In this document: in pieces, positions 40,214-50,492 of the stretch
Layout: every line of letters begins with the position of its first letter
Position numbering within the stretch: position 1 is the first letter of the stretch
NCBI RefSeq assembly: GCF_011762025.1
Contig: NZ_JAASQR010000001.1
Span: forward strand, 1 to 64,000
Origin: Sphingobium vermicomposti
Lineage (GTDB): Bacteria; Pseudomonadota; Alphaproteobacteria; Sphingomonadales; Sphingomonadaceae
Length of the DNA stretch: 64,000 bases
Reading direction: 5' to 3'
Notes under the pieces: model-generated
Told to the model about the DNA's origin: nothing
The model's database searches: none
What the model saw: the letters and a program-made list of their open reading frames with translations, nothing else
Translations under genes and position numbers: made by a program

Positions 40214-41476
40214 ATGAATCGACTGACAATTTCCCAGATCATTGCCTCACTGGCGGTATTGCTGCTGGCCACTGGCGGCGTTCTGATGATGGGCGTATCG
40301 CCGCTGGCCGTGGCCTTACCGGCGCTTGCCGGACTGGCCGTGTTGCTGATCACGTCACGCGGAGGCCCGTCCATTGCCGAGGCCCCCGCGATGGCCGAAC
40401 CGGCAGAAGCCCCCGACATCGCCGCCCACCCCGACTTCTCCAGCCTGTTGGAAGGCATTTCCGACCCCCTCCTGTTGATAGAACGCGGCAGGATATTGCG
40501 GGCCAACAGCGCGGCGCAACGGCTGCTGGGCACGCATATAGAGGGGGAGGATGCGCGCATCGCCATCCGCCACCCCGCCGCGGCGGAAAGGCTGGCGAAT
40601 CAATCGCCCATGTCCGAACCGGCGATGGTCGAACTGGTGGGCCTGGGCACGCGTGAACAACGCTGGCAGATGCGAATCGCGCCGCTGGGTGATCCCGCTC
40701 AGGTGCGGCGGCTGGTGCATCTGGCCGATCATAGCGGGGCTTATGCGGCGGAACGGATGCGGGTCGATTTCGTCGCCAATGCCAGCCATGAATTGCGGAC
40801 CCCCCTTGCGGGCATATTGGGGTTCATCGAAACGCTGGCCGATCCCGACCTTGGCCGCGACACCGAAACACGCCAACGCTTCCTCAAGATCATGGAGGGC
40901 GAAGCCCGGCGAATGCAGCGTCTGATAGAGGATCTCCTGTCGCTCTCCCGGATCGAGGCGGAAAAATATCGCGTCCCCGACAGCGAAGTCGACCTATCCG
41001 AACTGGTGACAGAGGTGGTCAGCGTTTTCCGCGCCAGCCACGACGATCGCGGGCGCGACGTTGAAATGGACGTCACCTCGTGCCTGCCCCCTGTGCAGGG
41101 GGACCGGGCGCAGCTGTCGCAACTGCTCCACAACCTTATCGGCAATTCGGTGAAATATGGCCGCCCCGGCACCCCCATCCGCGTGACGCTGGACGAAGGG
41201 CCCAGCGGCATGTCGCGCATTTCCGTCGCCGATCAGGGCGAAGGGATCGGCCCCGATCACCTCCACCGGCTGACCGAACGTTTCTACCGCGTCGATTCGG
41301 GCCGCAGCCGGGCGATGGGCGGGACTGGCCTGGGCCTGGCCATCGTCAAACATATCGTTGAACGGCATCGCGGGCGGCTGGATATCAGCAGCACGCTGGG
41401 CAAAGGCACCACCGTATCGGTCCTGCTGCCGCGCGGCGCGGAGAAGGAAAAATTTCCGGCTTCGGCCACTGAGTGA
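40214..41476 (+). CDS. phoR: Phosphate regulon sensor kinase PhoR
   Basis: A 420-residue histidine kinase. One N-terminal membrane region (residues about 5-50) is followed by a PAS-like segment (LLEGISDPLLLIERGRILRA) and the phosphoacceptor box NASHELRTPLAGILGFIETL. The ATPase domain includes LIGNSVKYG, DQGEGIGPDHL, RFYRVD and GGTGLGLAIVKHI. It controls PhoB, here at the far end of the operon. Divergent from the small twin-arginine protein. Confidence 0.95.
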   Translation: MNRLTISQIIASLAVLLLATGGVLMMGVSPLAVALPALAGLAVLLITSRGGPSIAEAPAMAEPAEAPDIAAHPDFSSLLEGISDPLLLIERGRILRANSAAQRLLGTHIEGEDARIAIRHPAAAERLANQSPMSEPAMVELVGLGTREQRWQMRIAPLGDPAQVRRLVHLADHSGAYAAERMRVDFVANASHELRTPLAGILGFIETLADPDLGRDTETRQRFLKIMEGEARRMQRLIEDLLSLSRIEAEKYRVPDSEVDLSELVTEVVSVFRASHDDRGRDVEMDVTSCLPPVQGDRAQLSQLLHNLIGNSVKYGRPGTPIRVTLDEGPSGMSRISVADQGEGIGPDHLHRLTERFYRVDSGRSRAMGGTGLGLAIVKHIVERHRGRLDISSTLGKGTTVSVLLPRGAEKEKFPASATE

Positions 41477-41506
41477 AGGGCGCATAAAAAACGGCATTCG
41501 GGACAA

Positions 41507-41534
41507 TGTCATAAAAATGCAATTGGACTGTCAC
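41507..41534 (+). promoter_or_regulatory. Pho-box-like site upstream of pstS
   Basis: TGTCATAAA at 41507 and TGTCACAAA at 41529 are spaced exactly 22 bases, twice the 11-base pitch of PhoB direct repeats. The middle unit (near 41518) is degenerate. It lies about 85 bases before the pstS start, a normal place for PhoB activation. This suggests a separate pst-phoU-phoB promoter inside the phoR-phoB run. Confidence 0.65.
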
Positions 41535-41618
41535 AAAGGCGCGACGTACCGCGTTTATGCGCGTCCCCATGAAGGGGGCGGCGAAAGCGATCGCGGCCAG
41601 GATGATGGAGATTTTCCC

Positions 41619-42674
41619 GTGAAGCAATTCGCCTTGTTCGCCGCCACGGCTGCGGCTGCATTGACTCTCTCAGGCTGCGGCGATCAGGGCGCTGGCGGCG
41701 GCGGCGGAACCCGTGACCAGATCCGCGCGGTCGGTTCCTCGACCGTCTACCCCTTCTCCACCGCGATCGCCGAACTGTTCGTTCAGGGTAATCCGGGCAT
41801 GAAGTCGCCGATCATCGAATCGACCGGCACCGGCGGCGGCATCAAGCTGTTCTGCCAGGGCGTCGGCGCTCAATTCCCCGATATCGCCAACGCATCGCGC
41901 CGCATGAAAAAGTCCGAATTCGACGATTGTCAGAAGAATGGCGTCAAGGACATCATCGAAGTCCAGATCGGCGTCGACGGCCTTGCCTTTGCAGAGGCGA
42001 AGGAGGGTCCGGGTCTGAAACTCACGCCCAAAATCGCCTATGAAGCGCTGGCGGCCAACCCCTATGGCAAGGGCCCGAACAAGGCCCAGACCTGGCAGGA
42101 TGTCGACCCCAGCCTGCCTGCGGTCGCGATCTCCGTCTTCGGCCCGCCGTCGACCAGCGGCACCCGCGATTCGCTCGCCGAACTGATCCTGACGAAGGGT
42201 TGCGAAGCCGATCCGGCGATGAAGGCGCTCAAGGAAAAGAATGAGGACGAGTTCAAGGCAACCTGCACCCGCGTCCGCGAAGACGGCAAATATGTCGACT
42301 CTGGCGAAAACGACAATCTGATCGTTCAAAAGCTGGGGGCGAACCCCAAAGCGGTCGGCGTGTTCGGCTACAGCTTCCTTGAAGAAAACAAGAGCACGTT
42401 GAAGGACGTACCGATCAACGGCGTCGAAGCGACTTATGAAACCGTTTCCGCCGGCGAATATCCCGGCGCGCGCCCGCTCTACATCTATGTGAAGAAAGCG
42501 CATATGCAGGCCATTCCGGGCCTCCAGGCTTTCCTCAACACCTTCGCCGCCAATTGGGCACCCAATGGCGCATTGACCAAGCGTGGCATGGTCGCCGCGC
42601 CGGAGGATGCGCGGAACGCAAGCGCCCAGGCGGTCAAGTCGCTCGACGTGCTTGACGGTTCGAAGCTGAAATAA
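41619..42674 (+). CDS. pstS: Phosphate-binding lipoprotein PstS
   Basis: A 351-residue substrate-binding protein. A GTG start at 41619 follows GATGGAG at the right distance and gives MKQFALFAATAAAALTLSGC with lipobox Cys20. The binding signature AVGSSTVYPFSTAIAELF is followed by IESTGTGGGIKLFC and TSGTRDSLAEL, the phosphate-coordinating loops. It delivers phosphate to PstCAB in the inner membrane. A Pho-box-like site lies upstream. Confidence 0.93.
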   Translation: MKQFALFAATAAAALTLSGCGDQGAGGGGGTRDQIRAVGSSTVYPFSTAIAELFVQGNPGMKSPIIESTGTGGGIKLFCQGVGAQFPDIANASRRMKKSEFDDCQKNGVKDIIEVQIGVDGLAFAEAKEGPGLKLTPKIAYEALAANPYGKGPNKAQTWQDVDPSLPAVAISVFGPPSTSGTRDSLAELILTKGCEADPAMKALKEKNEDEFKATCTRVREDGKYVDSGENDNLIVQKLGANPKAVGVFGYSFLEENKSTLKDVPINGVEATYETVSAGEYPGARPLYIYVKKAHMQAIPGLQAFLNTFAANWAPNGALTKRGMVAAPEDARNASAQAVKSLDVLDGSKLK

Positions 42675-42683
42675 GCGGAAACG

Positions 42684-44078
42684 ATGACAGGTCCTGCAAT
42701 CTTCCTGCTGCTGGCAGGCCTTGGCGCAATCGCCTGGGTCAGCGCCCGCGCCCGTGCACTGCGGCTTCAAACCGCCGCGCGGGCGTCGGGACGGCGCGAT
42801 GCCGTGCACAGCCTACCGGGCTATCATGGCTGGTACGTCGCGCTGTGGACACTGATCCCGGCTGCCATCTTCCTGGCCGCCTGGACGAACATAGCGCCGG
42901 GCCTTGTCACGCAGGACGTGCTGGCCAGCCCGGCTGCCCAGAACCTGCCCGCCGACGCCTTTTCACGGTCGGCCGTGCTGGCGGAGGCGCGCGCGATCGC
43001 GACCGGGCGGCAGACCGGCGCATTCAACCCGCTCTCGCAGGGCCTGGTCGAACCTTATCGTCAGGCCACCGAAAAATTCGGCTATGCCGGGGCCGCGCTC
43101 GCACTCGTCCTGGCTTTCGCCGGGGGGGCCTATGCCTTCACTCGCGTCCGCCCCGACTTCCGGGCGCGCACGCGGGTCGAACGGCTGGTGATGGCCGGGT
43201 TGTTGATCGCCTCGCTGTTGGCGATTATCACCACGCTGGGCATCGTTTCATCGCTGCTGTGGGAAAGTTTCCGCTTCTTCTCGATGGTCAATCCCATCGA
43301 CTTCCTGTTCGGCACGAAGTGGAGCCCGCAATCAGCGGCCATGGGCTATGGCAATGAAGACGCGTTCGGCGCGGTGCCGCTTTTCTGGGGCACCATCTTC
43401 ATCGGCGCGATCATCGCCATGGCCGTGGCCATCCCGCTCGGCCTGATGAGCGCCATCTATCTGACCCAATATGCCCGGCCAGCCGTGCGTAAATGGATGA
43501 AGCCGATCCTGGAGGTGCTCGCGGGCGTCCCCACCGTGGTCTACGGCTATTTCGCCGCGCTCACCATCGCCCCTGCCCTGCGCGACTTCGCGGTCAGCAT
43601 CGGCATTCATGGCGCGTCGTCGGAAAGCGCCCTGGCCGCCGGCCTTGTCATGGGCGTCATGATCATCCCCTTCGTTTCCTCCATGGCCGACGACAGCATT
43701 GCCGCCGTGCCGCAATCCATGCGCGACGGCAGCCTGGCCATGGGTGCGACCACCAGCGAAACGATCCGCAAGGTGCTGATCCCCGCCGCCCTGCCCGGCG
43801 TCGTCGGCGGGGTGTTGCTGGCGGTCAGCCGCGCCATCGGTGAAACGATGATCGTGGTGATGGCCGCCGGTCTTGCCGCGAACCTCACCCTCAATCCCTT
43901 CGCCAGCGTGACGACCGTCACGACCCAGATCGTTCAGCTGCTGACCGGCGACCAGGAATTTGACAGCGCCAAGACGCTGGCCGCCTTCGCGCTGGGCCTT
44001 GTCCTGTTCGTCGTGACCCTGCTGCTCAACATCGTGGCCCTGCGGGTCGTGAAGAAATATCGCGAGGCTTACGAATGA
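42684..44078 (+). CDS. pstC: Phosphate ABC transporter permease PstC
   Basis: A 464-residue membrane protein, longer than the E. coli form because of an N-terminal extension with extra helices and a periplasmic segment (residues 1-170). The permease core has FWGTIFIGAIIAMAVAIPLG, GVPTVVYGYFAALTI and the EAA-type loop DGSLAMGATTSETIRKVLIP. It forms the channel with PstA. Its stop overlaps the pstA ATG by 4 bases. Confidence 0.95.
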   Translation: MTGPAIFLLLAGLGAIAWVSARARALRLQTAARASGRRDAVHSLPGYHGWYVALWTLIPAAIFLAAWTNIAPGLVTQDVLASPAAQNLPADAFSRSAVLAEARAIATGRQTGAFNPLSQGLVEPYRQATEKFGYAGAALALVLAFAGGAYAFTRVRPDFRARTRVERLVMAGLLIASLLAIITTLGIVSSLLWESFRFFSMVNPIDFLFGTKWSPQSAAMGYGNEDAFGAVPLFWGTIFIGAIIAMAVAIPLGLMSAIYLTQYARPAVRKWMKPILEVLAGVPTVVYGYFAALTIAPALRDFAVSIGIHGASSESALAAGLVMGVMIIPFVSSMADDSIAAVPQSMRDGSLAMGATTSETIRKVLIPAALPGVVGGVLLAVSRAIGETMIVVMAAGLAANLTLNPFASVTTVTTQIVQLLTGDQEFDSAKTLAAFALGLVLFVVTLLLNIVALRVVKKYREAYE

Positions 44079-45319
44079 CAGCCAAACGCCTCCCCACCGA
44101 CTGGAAATCGGACGCCATGCGCAAGCGGATCGCGCGGCGCTATGCCGCCGAACGCCGCTTCAAGGCTGCGGGCTTGTTCGCCGTGATGCTCTCCGCCGCC
44201 TTCCTCGCCTTCCTGCTGTTCAGCATGCTGGGCAACGGGCTGCGCGGCTTTAGCCAGACGGACATCGCGGTGAAGGTCAATTTCCCCGCGTCCCCCATCC
44301 TGCTCGACCCTGCCGCCATCACTGACGAGGCGCTGGCCAACGCCAATCTGCCGATGGTGACCGGCGAAGTGGTCAAAAAGGCGCTTGGCCCCGATGCCGG
44401 GGATTGGGTGTCCCCCGCCGCCTGGACGGTCCTGCGCGACGCGATAAAGGCTGACCCTGAAATCCTGTCGCGCACCGAAACGCTGACCCTGCCCGCTTCG
44501 ACCGCCATCGACCTCGCCGCCAAGAGCGAGGGCACGCCCGAAGCCGAAGCCGCCGTCGAACGGCTCAAGAAAGCGGACTTGCTCTCGACCAGCTTCAATA
44601 TCGGTTTCCTGACCGGCAGCGATGGCACCGATCCGACGCAGGCGGGCATCTGGGGCGCGTTCAAGGGGTCACTGCTGACGATGCTGGTGACGCTGGGGCT
44701 CAGCTTCCCCATCGGGGTCGCGACCGCCCTCTATCTGGAGGAATATGCGCGCAAGAACTGGCTGACCGACATTATCGAAGTGTCGATCAACAATCTGGCC
44801 GCCGTCCCTTCGATCATCTTCGGCCTGCTCGGCCTGTCGATCTTCCTCAACTTCCTGCATCTGCCACGTTCAGCCCCGCTGGTCGGCGGCATGACGCTGG
44901 CGCTCATGACCATGCCGGTCATCGTCATCGCAGGCCGCAACGCCATCAAATCGGTGCCGCCCAGCATCCGCGACGCGGCGCTCGGCATTGGCGCGTCGCC
45001 CGTGCAGGTGGTTTTCCACCACGTCCTGCCGCTGGCCCTGCCCGGCATCCTGACCGGCACGATCATCGGCATGGCCCGCGCTTTGGGGGAAACCGCGCCG
45101 CTGCTGATGATCGGCATGCGCGCCTTCATCGCGACCCCGCCGGGCGGGATCATCGACCCTGCGACCGTCCTGCCGGTGCAGATTTTCCTGTGGTCCGACG
45201 AAGTCTCAAAGGGCTTTGTCGAAAAGACCTCCGCCGCGATCATCGTCCTGCTGGCCTTCCTGCTCGCGATGAACGGCCTCGCCATCTACCTGCGCAACAA
45301 GTTCGAAAAACGGTGGTAA
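44075..45319 (+). CDS. pstA: Phosphate ABC transporter permease PstA
   Basis: A 414-residue permease. One helix near residues 32-52 is followed by a long periplasmic region (55-185) and then the core with [35 protein letters not shown] and the coupling loop [20 protein letters not shown]. The ATGA start overlaps pstC and pstB begins two bases after its stop, so the whole transporter is translated in one run. Confidence 0.95.
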   Translation: MTAKRLPTDWKSDAMRKRIARRYAAERRFKAAGLFAVMLSAAFLAFLLFSMLGNGLRGFSQTDIAVKVNFPASPILLDPAAITDEALANANLPMVTGEVVKKALGPDAGDWVSPAAWTVLRDAIKADPEILSRTETLTLPASTAIDLAAKSEGTPEAEAAVERLKKADLLSTSFNIGFLTGSDGTDPTQAGIWGAFKGSLLTMLVTLGLSFPIGVATALYLEEYARKNWLTDIIEVSINNLAAVPSIIFGLLGLSIFLNFLHLPRSAPLVGGMTLALMTMPVIVIAGRNAIKSVPPSIRDAALGIGASPVQVVFHHVLPLALPGILTGTIIGMARALGETAPLLMIGMRAFIATPPGGIIDPATVLPVQIFLWSDEVSKGFVEKTSAAIIVLLAFLLAMNGLAIYLRNKFEKRW

Positions 45320-45321
45320 CC

Positions 45322-46116
45322 ATGATGCACGAACCACAAACGCTAAAAGCCGCCGATACGACGACCAAGATGACGGCCCGCGACGTCAAGGTATTCTACG
45401 GCGAAAAGCAGGCGATCAACGGCGTGTCGATCGATGTCGACATGGACAATGTCACCGCCTTCATCGGCCCGTCGGGCTGCGGCAAATCGACCTTCCTGCG
45501 CACGCTCAACCGCATGAACGACACGGTGGCGAGCGCGCGGGTAGAAGGGTCGATCACGCTCGACGGTGAGGATATCTATGCCTCCACCATGGACGTGGTG
45601 CAGCTGCGCGCCCGCGTCGGCATGGTGTTTCAAAAGCCCAATCCCTTCCCCAAGTCGATCTACGAAAATATCGCTTACGGCCCGCGCATCCACGGCCTCG
45701 CCAGTTCCAAGGCGGACCTGGACGTCGTCGTCGAAAAATCGCTGCGCCGCGCGGGTCTGTGGGAAGAAGTGAAGGACCGCCTGCACGACAGCGGCACCGC
45801 GCTTTCCGGTGGTCAACAGCAGCGGCTGTGCATCGGTCGCGCGATCGCGGTCGAACCGGAAGTCATCCTGATGGACGAACCCTGCTCGGCGCTGGACCCC
45901 ATCGCCACCGCCAAGATCGAGGAGCTGATCCACGAACTGCGGGGCCGCTACGCCATCGTCATCGTCACCCACAATATGCAGCAGGCCGCCCGCGTGTCGC
46001 AACGCACCGCCTTCTTCCACCTGGGTGAACTGGTCGAATATGGCGTGACGTCGGACATCTTCACCAATCCCCGTCAGGAACGGACCAAGGATTACATCAC
46101 CGGGCGCTACGGCTGA
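45322..46116 (+). CDS. pstB: Phosphate ABC transporter ATPase PstB
   Basis: A 264-residue ABC ATPase. Walker A is GPSGCGKST, the signature [16 protein letters not shown], Walker [14 protein letters not shown] and the H-loop [11 protein letters not shown]. It drives PstCA. The first ATG at 45322 has a second ATG directly after it; either could serve. [11 protein letters not shown] and the C-terminal [11 protein letters not shown] are typical PstB endings. Confidence 0.97.
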   Translation: MMHEPQTLKAADTTTKMTARDVKVFYGEKQAINGVSIDVDMDNVTAFIGPSGCGKSTFLRTLNRMNDTVASARVEGSITLDGEDIYASTMDVVQLRARVGMVFQKPNPFPKSIYENIAYGPRIHGLASSKADLDVVVEKSLRRAGLWEEVKDRLHDSGTALSGGQQQRLCIGRAIAVEPEVILMDEPCSALDPIATAKIEELIHELRGRYAIVIVTHNMQQAARVSQRTAFFHLGELVEYGVTSDIFTNPRQERTKDYITGRYG

Positions 46117-46134
46117 TCGGATCGGAGAAAAGAT

Positions 46135-46830
46135 ATGGCTGAACATACGATCAAGGCGTTCGACCAGGAAATGGACAAGCTGCGCGGTCTGATCGCCGAA
46201 ATGGGCGGTCGCGCGGAATCGGCGATTGAAAAGGCCATGCTGGCCCTGCAACGCCACGACAAGGAAATGGCGGCCCAGGTCGTCGCCGATGACAAGCGCA
46301 TCGACGCCATCGAAGCCGAAGTCGAAAAGCTGGCGATCGAAATCATCGCCCTGCGCGCGCCGATGGCCAACGACCTGCGCGATGTCATCGCCGCGCTCAA
46401 GATCGTCAGCGTGGTCGAACGCATCGGCGACTATGCCAAGAATATCGCCAAGCGCGTGCCGATGGTCGCCACCAACCAGCGTATGCTGGAACCCGTTTCC
46501 CTGCTCCCGTCCATGGGACAGGTCGCGGCGGAAATGGTGCATGACGTGCTCAACGCCTTCGCCGCGCGTGACGCGGACTTGGCGCTGGCGGTGGTCGAAC
46601 GCGACACGGTGGTGGACGACTTCTACAACAGCGTCTTCCGCGCGCTCGTCACCTTCATGGTCGAAAATCCCAAGACGATCAGCGAATGCGCGCATCTGCT
46701 GTTCGTGGCCAAGAATATCGAACGGATCGGCGACCACGCCACCAACGTCGCGGAAATGGTCTATTACGCCGCGACCGGCCAGACCCTGCCGGAGCGCGAG
46801 CGCGGCGGCACCCAGCCCCTGGAGGACTGA
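46135..46830 (+). CDS. phoU: Phosphate signalling protein PhoU
   Basis: A 231-residue all-helical protein with two PhoU repeats, each with a metal-binding region: KIVSVVERIGDYAKNIAKR in the first and FVAKNIERIGDHATNVAEM in the second. It links PstB activity with PhoR to repress the Pho regulon when phosphate is ample. It sits between pstB and phoB with gaps of 18 and 2 bases. Confidence 0.96.
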   Translation: MAEHTIKAFDQEMDKLRGLIAEMGGRAESAIEKAMLALQRHDKEMAAQVVADDKRIDAIEAEVEKLAIEIIALRAPMANDLRDVIAALKIVSVVERIGDYAKNIAKRVPMVATNQRMLEPVSLLPSMGQVAAEMVHDVLNAFAARDADLALAVVERDTVVDDFYNSVFRALVTFMVENPKTISECAHLLFVAKNIERIGDHATNVAEMVYYAATGQTLPERERGGTQPLED

Positions 46831-46832
46831 CT

Positions 46833-47534
46833 ATGGCGAGAGCCAAGATGCTTCTGGTCGAAGATGACGCGGCGCTCGCAGAACTTCTCATCTGGCATTT
46901 CAAGCGCGAGGATTTTGAGGTCGCGCACACCGTCGATGGCGAGGAAGCATTGCTTCTGGCGCAGGAAAATGTCCCCGACATCGTCCTGCTCGACTGGATG
47001 GTGGAAAGCCTGTCCGGCATCGAAGTCTGCCGCCGCCTGCGCCGCATGAACGGCACGGCCAATGTGCCGATCATCATGCTGACCGCGCGCGGCGAGGAGG
47101 AAGATCGGGTGCGCGGGCTGGAAACCGGCGCGGACGACTATGTGACCAAGCCCTTCTCTCCCCGCGAACTGGTCGCCCGCGTCGGCGCGGTGCTGCGCCG
47201 CGTTCGCCCGGCCCTGGCTGGCGAAACGCTGACCTTTGCGGACGTTGAGATGGACACGGTTGGCCACAAGGTCCGGCGGGGCGGACAAGTCGTCCCCCTC
47301 GGCCCCACCGAATTCCGCCTGCTCAAGCATTTCCTGGAACATCCCGGCTGGGTTTTCTCCCGCGAACGGCTGCTCGACAGCGTCTGGGGCCAGGATAGCG
47401 ACATCGAACTGCGCACCGTCGACGTCCACATCCGCCGCCTGCGCAAGGCGATCAACGCCGACGGCAAATATCACGACATCATCCGCACCGTCCGCTCGGC
47501 GGGATATGCGCTGGATACGGACGGGGTGGGGTAA
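46833..47534 (+). CDS. phoB: Phosphate regulon response regulator PhoB
   Basis: A 233-residue OmpR-type regulator. The receiver has LLVEDDAALAELLIWH, the phosphoacceptor Asp in DIVLLDWMVESLSG, the switch residue in PIIMLTARGEE and KPFSPRELVAR. The winged-helix domain (about 130-230) ends ELRTVDVHIRRLRKAI and IRTVRSAGYALD. It starts at the ATG 46833 after TGGAGG. It should bind the Pho-box-like site before pstS. Confidence 0.96.
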   Translation: MARAKMLLVEDDAALAELLIWHFKREDFEVAHTVDGEEALLLAQENVPDIVLLDWMVESLSGIEVCRRLRRMNGTANVPIIMLTARGEEEDRVRGLETGADDYVTKPFSPRELVARVGAVLRRVRPALAGETLTFADVEMDTVGHKVRRGGQVVPLGPTEFRLLKHFLEHPGWVFSRERLLDSVWGQDSDIELRTVDVHIRRLRKAINADGKYHDIIRTVRSAGYALDTDGVG

Positions 47535-47540
47535 CTTCGT

Positions 47541-47650
47541 CCGTCTCCTTATTGGGGGACAGAGATGGGGTGAGGGGATCAACGCCACCTTAGCTCCCTC
47601 GCCTGACTTCGCTCCGCTCGTCGCGCTTGCTCCTAAACGGGAGAAATACC
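47541..47650. repeat. Degenerate repeat stretch after phoB
   Basis: The 198-base gap between phoB and the next gene holds a GTCTCC/GGGGAC short inverted pair near 47551 and a cttcgctccgctcgtcgc block that resembles the arms of the repeat at 56578-56702. It is too worn to define arms clearly. No gene is seen here. Confidence 0.35.
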
Positions 47651-47732
47651 TTAGCTGGGTGGTTTGCTGATGGCGGGTTTTAGAAAACAATGGTGACAAG
47701 CAGACGCTCGTACGAATACATTTTGGCTATGC

Positions 47733-48185
47733 TCACCCGAAGTTAAAGAACCCAGCGAGCTTGGCGTTCGGCACAATAATTGCTATTGCCTCGCCATTAT
47801 TTATTATCCGGTAAAATGCTCCTGGCCGTTTTAACGCCCCCGGCAGGTCGCCTAATGGTGGACCGTCTGCACTGTTGCAGCCTCCAAAGGCAGACTCATA
47901 ATACCTATGCGTGTTGGATTCATCTTCCATCGGGCTACTCCTCCAGCCATTTGGAGGCACCGCACTTACACGGCTATCCTTTTTCTCAACGCGGACCAGT
48001 CGTGTAGCGGCCCTGTCACTGATCTCAGCGACGAAAGCATCGCAGCCTTCACGCAATCCAAATTCACTACTAGCAAATAGCGTTCGCTTCACTTCCATCT
48101 CTGTTGGGAAGTACTTCTTCGGCCATGTTGGTTCTGTACATCCAGACAATGTGATTGCGACGGCCATAACGGCTAACATTCTCAT
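47733..48185 (-). CDS. Hypothetical lipoprotein
   Basis: A 150-residue protein. MRMLAVMAVAITLSGC is a lipoprotein signal with lipobox Cys at residue 16. The mature part contains two further Cys (EGCDAF and FGGCNSAD) and no known domain. Its base composition and codon use are visibly more AT-rich than in phoB or def on either side, which suggests recent arrival or weak selection. It stands alone between the repeat-like block and the def terminator. Function unknown. Confidence 0.6.
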   Translation of the reverse strand: MRMLAVMAVAITLSGCTEPTWPKKYFPTEMEVKRTLFASSEFGLREGCDAFVAEISDRAATRLVRVEKKDSRVSAVPPNGWRSSPMEDESNTHRYYESAFGGCNSADGPPLGDLPGALKRPGAFYRIINNGEAIAIIVPNAKLAGFFNFG

Positions 48186-48302
48186 TGTTCACCTGCTCGG
48201 AATTTCGGTGAAGGTTGGCTGACAATGCTTAACAAAGCTACTATCCCTTATTAACGGATCGCAGGCCGCTGTTGAAGGTTGTTAGCCGACACACCCGAAT
48301 CA

Positions 48303-48333
48303 CAAAAAACGCCCCGACTTCCCAGCCGGAGCG
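48303..48333 (-). terminator. Intrinsic terminator of def
   Basis: On the minus strand CGCTCCGGCT and AGTCGGGGCG pair over 10 positions with two wobbles around a 4-base loop and are followed by TTTTTTG. It lies 26 bases beyond the def stop. Confidence 0.75.
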
Positions 48334-48358
48334 CCTACCTAACCCTCCTACAAAACCC

Positions 48359-48889
48359 TCAAGCCGCCTTGCGCGCCTTCACCAGCTTTTTCATCAGCAT
48401 GTCGCGCTTCAACCGCGAAAGGTGGTCGATGAACAGCACGCCCTGCAGATGGTCGATCTCATGCTGGAGGCAGGTCGCCAGCAGCCCTTCCAGCTGCTCT
48501 TCATGGATGCGGCCTTCCCGGTCCATCCAACTTGCACGGATCGTCGCGGGACGCTCCACCTCGGCGAACTGGTCGGGCACCGACAGGCAGCCTTCATTAT
48601 AGACCGACAGCTCTTCTGACCCGTCCAATATCTCAGGATTGATGAACACCATCGGCTTCTTCACCGCCGGTGCGTCCTCTTCATCCGATTCGGGTTCCTG
48701 CAGGTCCATCACCAGCACCCGCTTGGGCACGCCGACCTGAATGGCGGCCAGACCGATGCCCGGCGCGTCGTACATCGTCTCGAACATATCGTCGATCAGG
48801 CGTTGCAGATCGTCATCGATCGTCTCCACCGGAGACGAAATGGTACGCAGGCGCGGGTCAGGCGCCTCAAGGATCGGAAGAATGGCCAT
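48359..48889 (-). CDS. def: Peptide deformylase
   Basis: A 176-residue enzyme with the three deformylase motifs: [18 protein letters not shown] and QHEIDHLQG. The Cys and two His bind the catalytic iron and the Glu acts in hydrolysis. It removes the formyl group from nascent proteins. ATG 48889 gives the family start [16 protein letters not shown] short acidic insert ([14 protein letters not shown]) follows the first motif. The functional partner fmt lies 700 bases to the right on the other strand. Confidence 0.96.
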   Translation of the reverse strand: MAILPILEAPDPRLRTISSPVETIDDDLQRLIDDMFETMYDAPGIGLAAIQVGVPKRVLVMDLQEPESDEEDAPAVKKPMVFINPEILDGSEELSVYNEGCLSVPDQFAEVERPATIRASWMDREGRIHEEQLEGLLATCLQHEIDHLQGVLFIDHLSRLKRDMLMKKLVKARKAA

Positions 48890-48920
48890 GACAGGGAAAT
48901 AGCCTTTATGGCCGGGATTT

Positions 48921-49517
48921 TCAAGCGATCGGACGGCGCGCGCGCAGCGCCTGGGCCAGCGTGCCTTCATCCAGATAATCCAGCTCGCCCCCTACAGGCA
49001 CGCCATGGGCCAGCTGGGTCAGCCGCACCGGGAAGCGCTCCAGCCGCTCCGCCAGATAATGGGCGGTCGTCTGCCCTTCCAGCGTGGCGTTCATCGCCAG
49101 CACGACCTCATCGATCCCGCCCGCCTCCACCCGCCTTACCAGCGCATCGACGGAAAGGTCTTCCGGTCGCACGCCTTCCAGCGCCGAAAGCCGACCGCCC
49201 AGCACATGAAATCGTCCAGGGAACAGGCGGGATTTATCCAGCGCCCACAGGTCCGCCACATCTTCGACCACGCACAGCGCGCGCGCGTCCCGCCGGGCAT
49301 CAGAGCAGATGCCGCAAGGGTCGACCGTGTCGACATTTCCGCATATATGACAGGTCACCAGCCGATCGTTCACCGCATCGAGCGCGCGCAGCAGCGGTTC
49401 CAGCGCGCTTTCCCGTTTCTTGAGCAGGTGCAGCACCGCGCGCCGCGCGGAACGCGGGCCAAGACCGGGCAGACGGGACAGCGCCTGGGTCAGCGCATCG
49501 ATCTCGGGAGAAGCCAT
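48921..49517 (-). CDS. recR: Recombination mediator RecR
   Basis: A 198-residue protein. The helix-hairpin-helix [20 protein letters not shown] is followed by the four-Cys zinc finger [16 protein letters not shown] and a Toprim domain with [12 protein letters not shown] and [19 protein letters not shown]. It helps load RecA at gaps with RecO/RecF. The ATG at 49517 is the family start ([20 protein letters not shown]). dnaX and ybaB, its usual partners elsewhere, are not adjacent; def lies downstream. Confidence 0.95.
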   Translation of the reverse strand: MASPEIDALTQALSRLPGLGPRSARRAVLHLLKKRESALEPLLRALDAVNDRLVTCHICGNVDTVDPCGICSDARRDARALCVVEDVADLWALDKSRLFPGRFHVLGGRLSALEGVRPEDLSVDALVRRVEAGGIDEVVLAMNATLEGQTTAHYLAERLERFPVRLTQLAHGVPVGGELDYLDEGTLAQALRARRPIA

Positions 49518-49571
49518 GGAACTGAGATAGGGGCTTGCAAGTCCAGCACACAAGGGGTTTGAGAGGCGGCC

Positions 49572-50480
49572 ATGCGTATAGTCTATATGGGAACCCCCGA
49601 TTTCGCCGTTCCGGCTCTGGTCGCACTGGCCAAGGCGGGTCATGAAATCGTCGCGGTCTACAGCCAGCCGCCCCGCCCCGCCGGTCGTGGCAAGGCCCTG
49701 CGCCCGTCGCCCGTTCATGCCCAGGCGGACCGGATGGGCATCGACGTGCGCACCCCCGTCTCGCTGAAGGACGCCGAGGTGCAGGCCGCCTTCGCCGCGC
49801 TGAACGCCGATGTGGCGGTCGTCGCCGCCTATGGCCTGATCCTGCCCCGCGCCATTCTGGAAGCCCCCCGCCAGGGCTGCCTCAACATCCACGCGTCGCT
49901 CCTCCCCCGCTGGCGCGGCGCGGCACCGATCCAGCGCGCCATTCTGGCGGGCGACAATGTGACCGGCGTCACGATCATGGACATGGAGGCAGGGCTGGAC
50001 ACCGGCCCCATGCGCGCGAAACATGTCACTCCGATTGAGGGCAAGACCGCAGGCGCATTGACCGAAGAACTCGCCCAGGCGGGCGCTGAACTGATGGTCG
50101 AAGTGCTAGACGACCTCCCCGCTCACCCGCCCGTGCCTCAACCGCAGGACGGCGTCACCTACGCGTCAAAGGTCGACAAGGCCGAATCCCGCATCGATTT
50201 CACCCGCGACGCGCATCAGGTCGAACGGCTGATACGCGCCTTCAATCCCTTTCCCGGCGCTTTCTTCGAATATGGCGGAGAAAGATTCCGCATCCTTGCC
50301 GCCCATGTAGAGGAACTTGGCGGCCCGGCTGGGGAACTCATAGACAACAGCCTGCTCATCGGCTGCGGCCACGGCTCTATCCGCCCCACCCTGATCCAGC
50401 GCGCGGGCAAGGGCGCGATGTCGCCGGGCGAGCTTCTGCGCGGCTATGACATGTCAGCAGGATCGCGCGTCGATGCTTAG
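49572..50480 (+). CDS. fmt: Methionyl-tRNA formyltransferase
   Basis: A 302-residue protein. [19 protein letters not shown] starts the formyl-transferase domain, the folate and catalytic region is [20 protein letters not shown] (Asn, His), with [12 protein letters not shown] following. The C-terminal tRNA-binding domain starts near residue 205. It formylates initiator Met-tRNA. It is divergent from recR and precedes truA. Confidence 0.95.
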   Translation: MRIVYMGTPDFAVPALVALAKAGHEIVAVYSQPPRPAGRGKALRPSPVHAQADRMGIDVRTPVSLKDAEVQAAFAALNADVAVVAAYGLILPRAILEAPRQGCLNIHASLLPRWRGAAPIQRAILAGDNVTGVTIMDMEAGLDTGPMRAKHVTPIEGKTAGALTEELAQAGAELMVEVLDDLPAHPPVPQPQDGVTYASKVDKAESRIDFTRDAHQVERLIRAFNPFPGAFFEYGGERFRILAAHVEELGGPAGELIDNSLLIGCGHGSIRPTLIQRAGKGAMSPGELLRGYDMSAGSRVDA

Positions 50481-50492
50481 CTCCCTACAAAG

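Noticed and set aside
45343..46737. 464-codon minus-strand frame
   Set aside because: Antisense to pstB and phoU.
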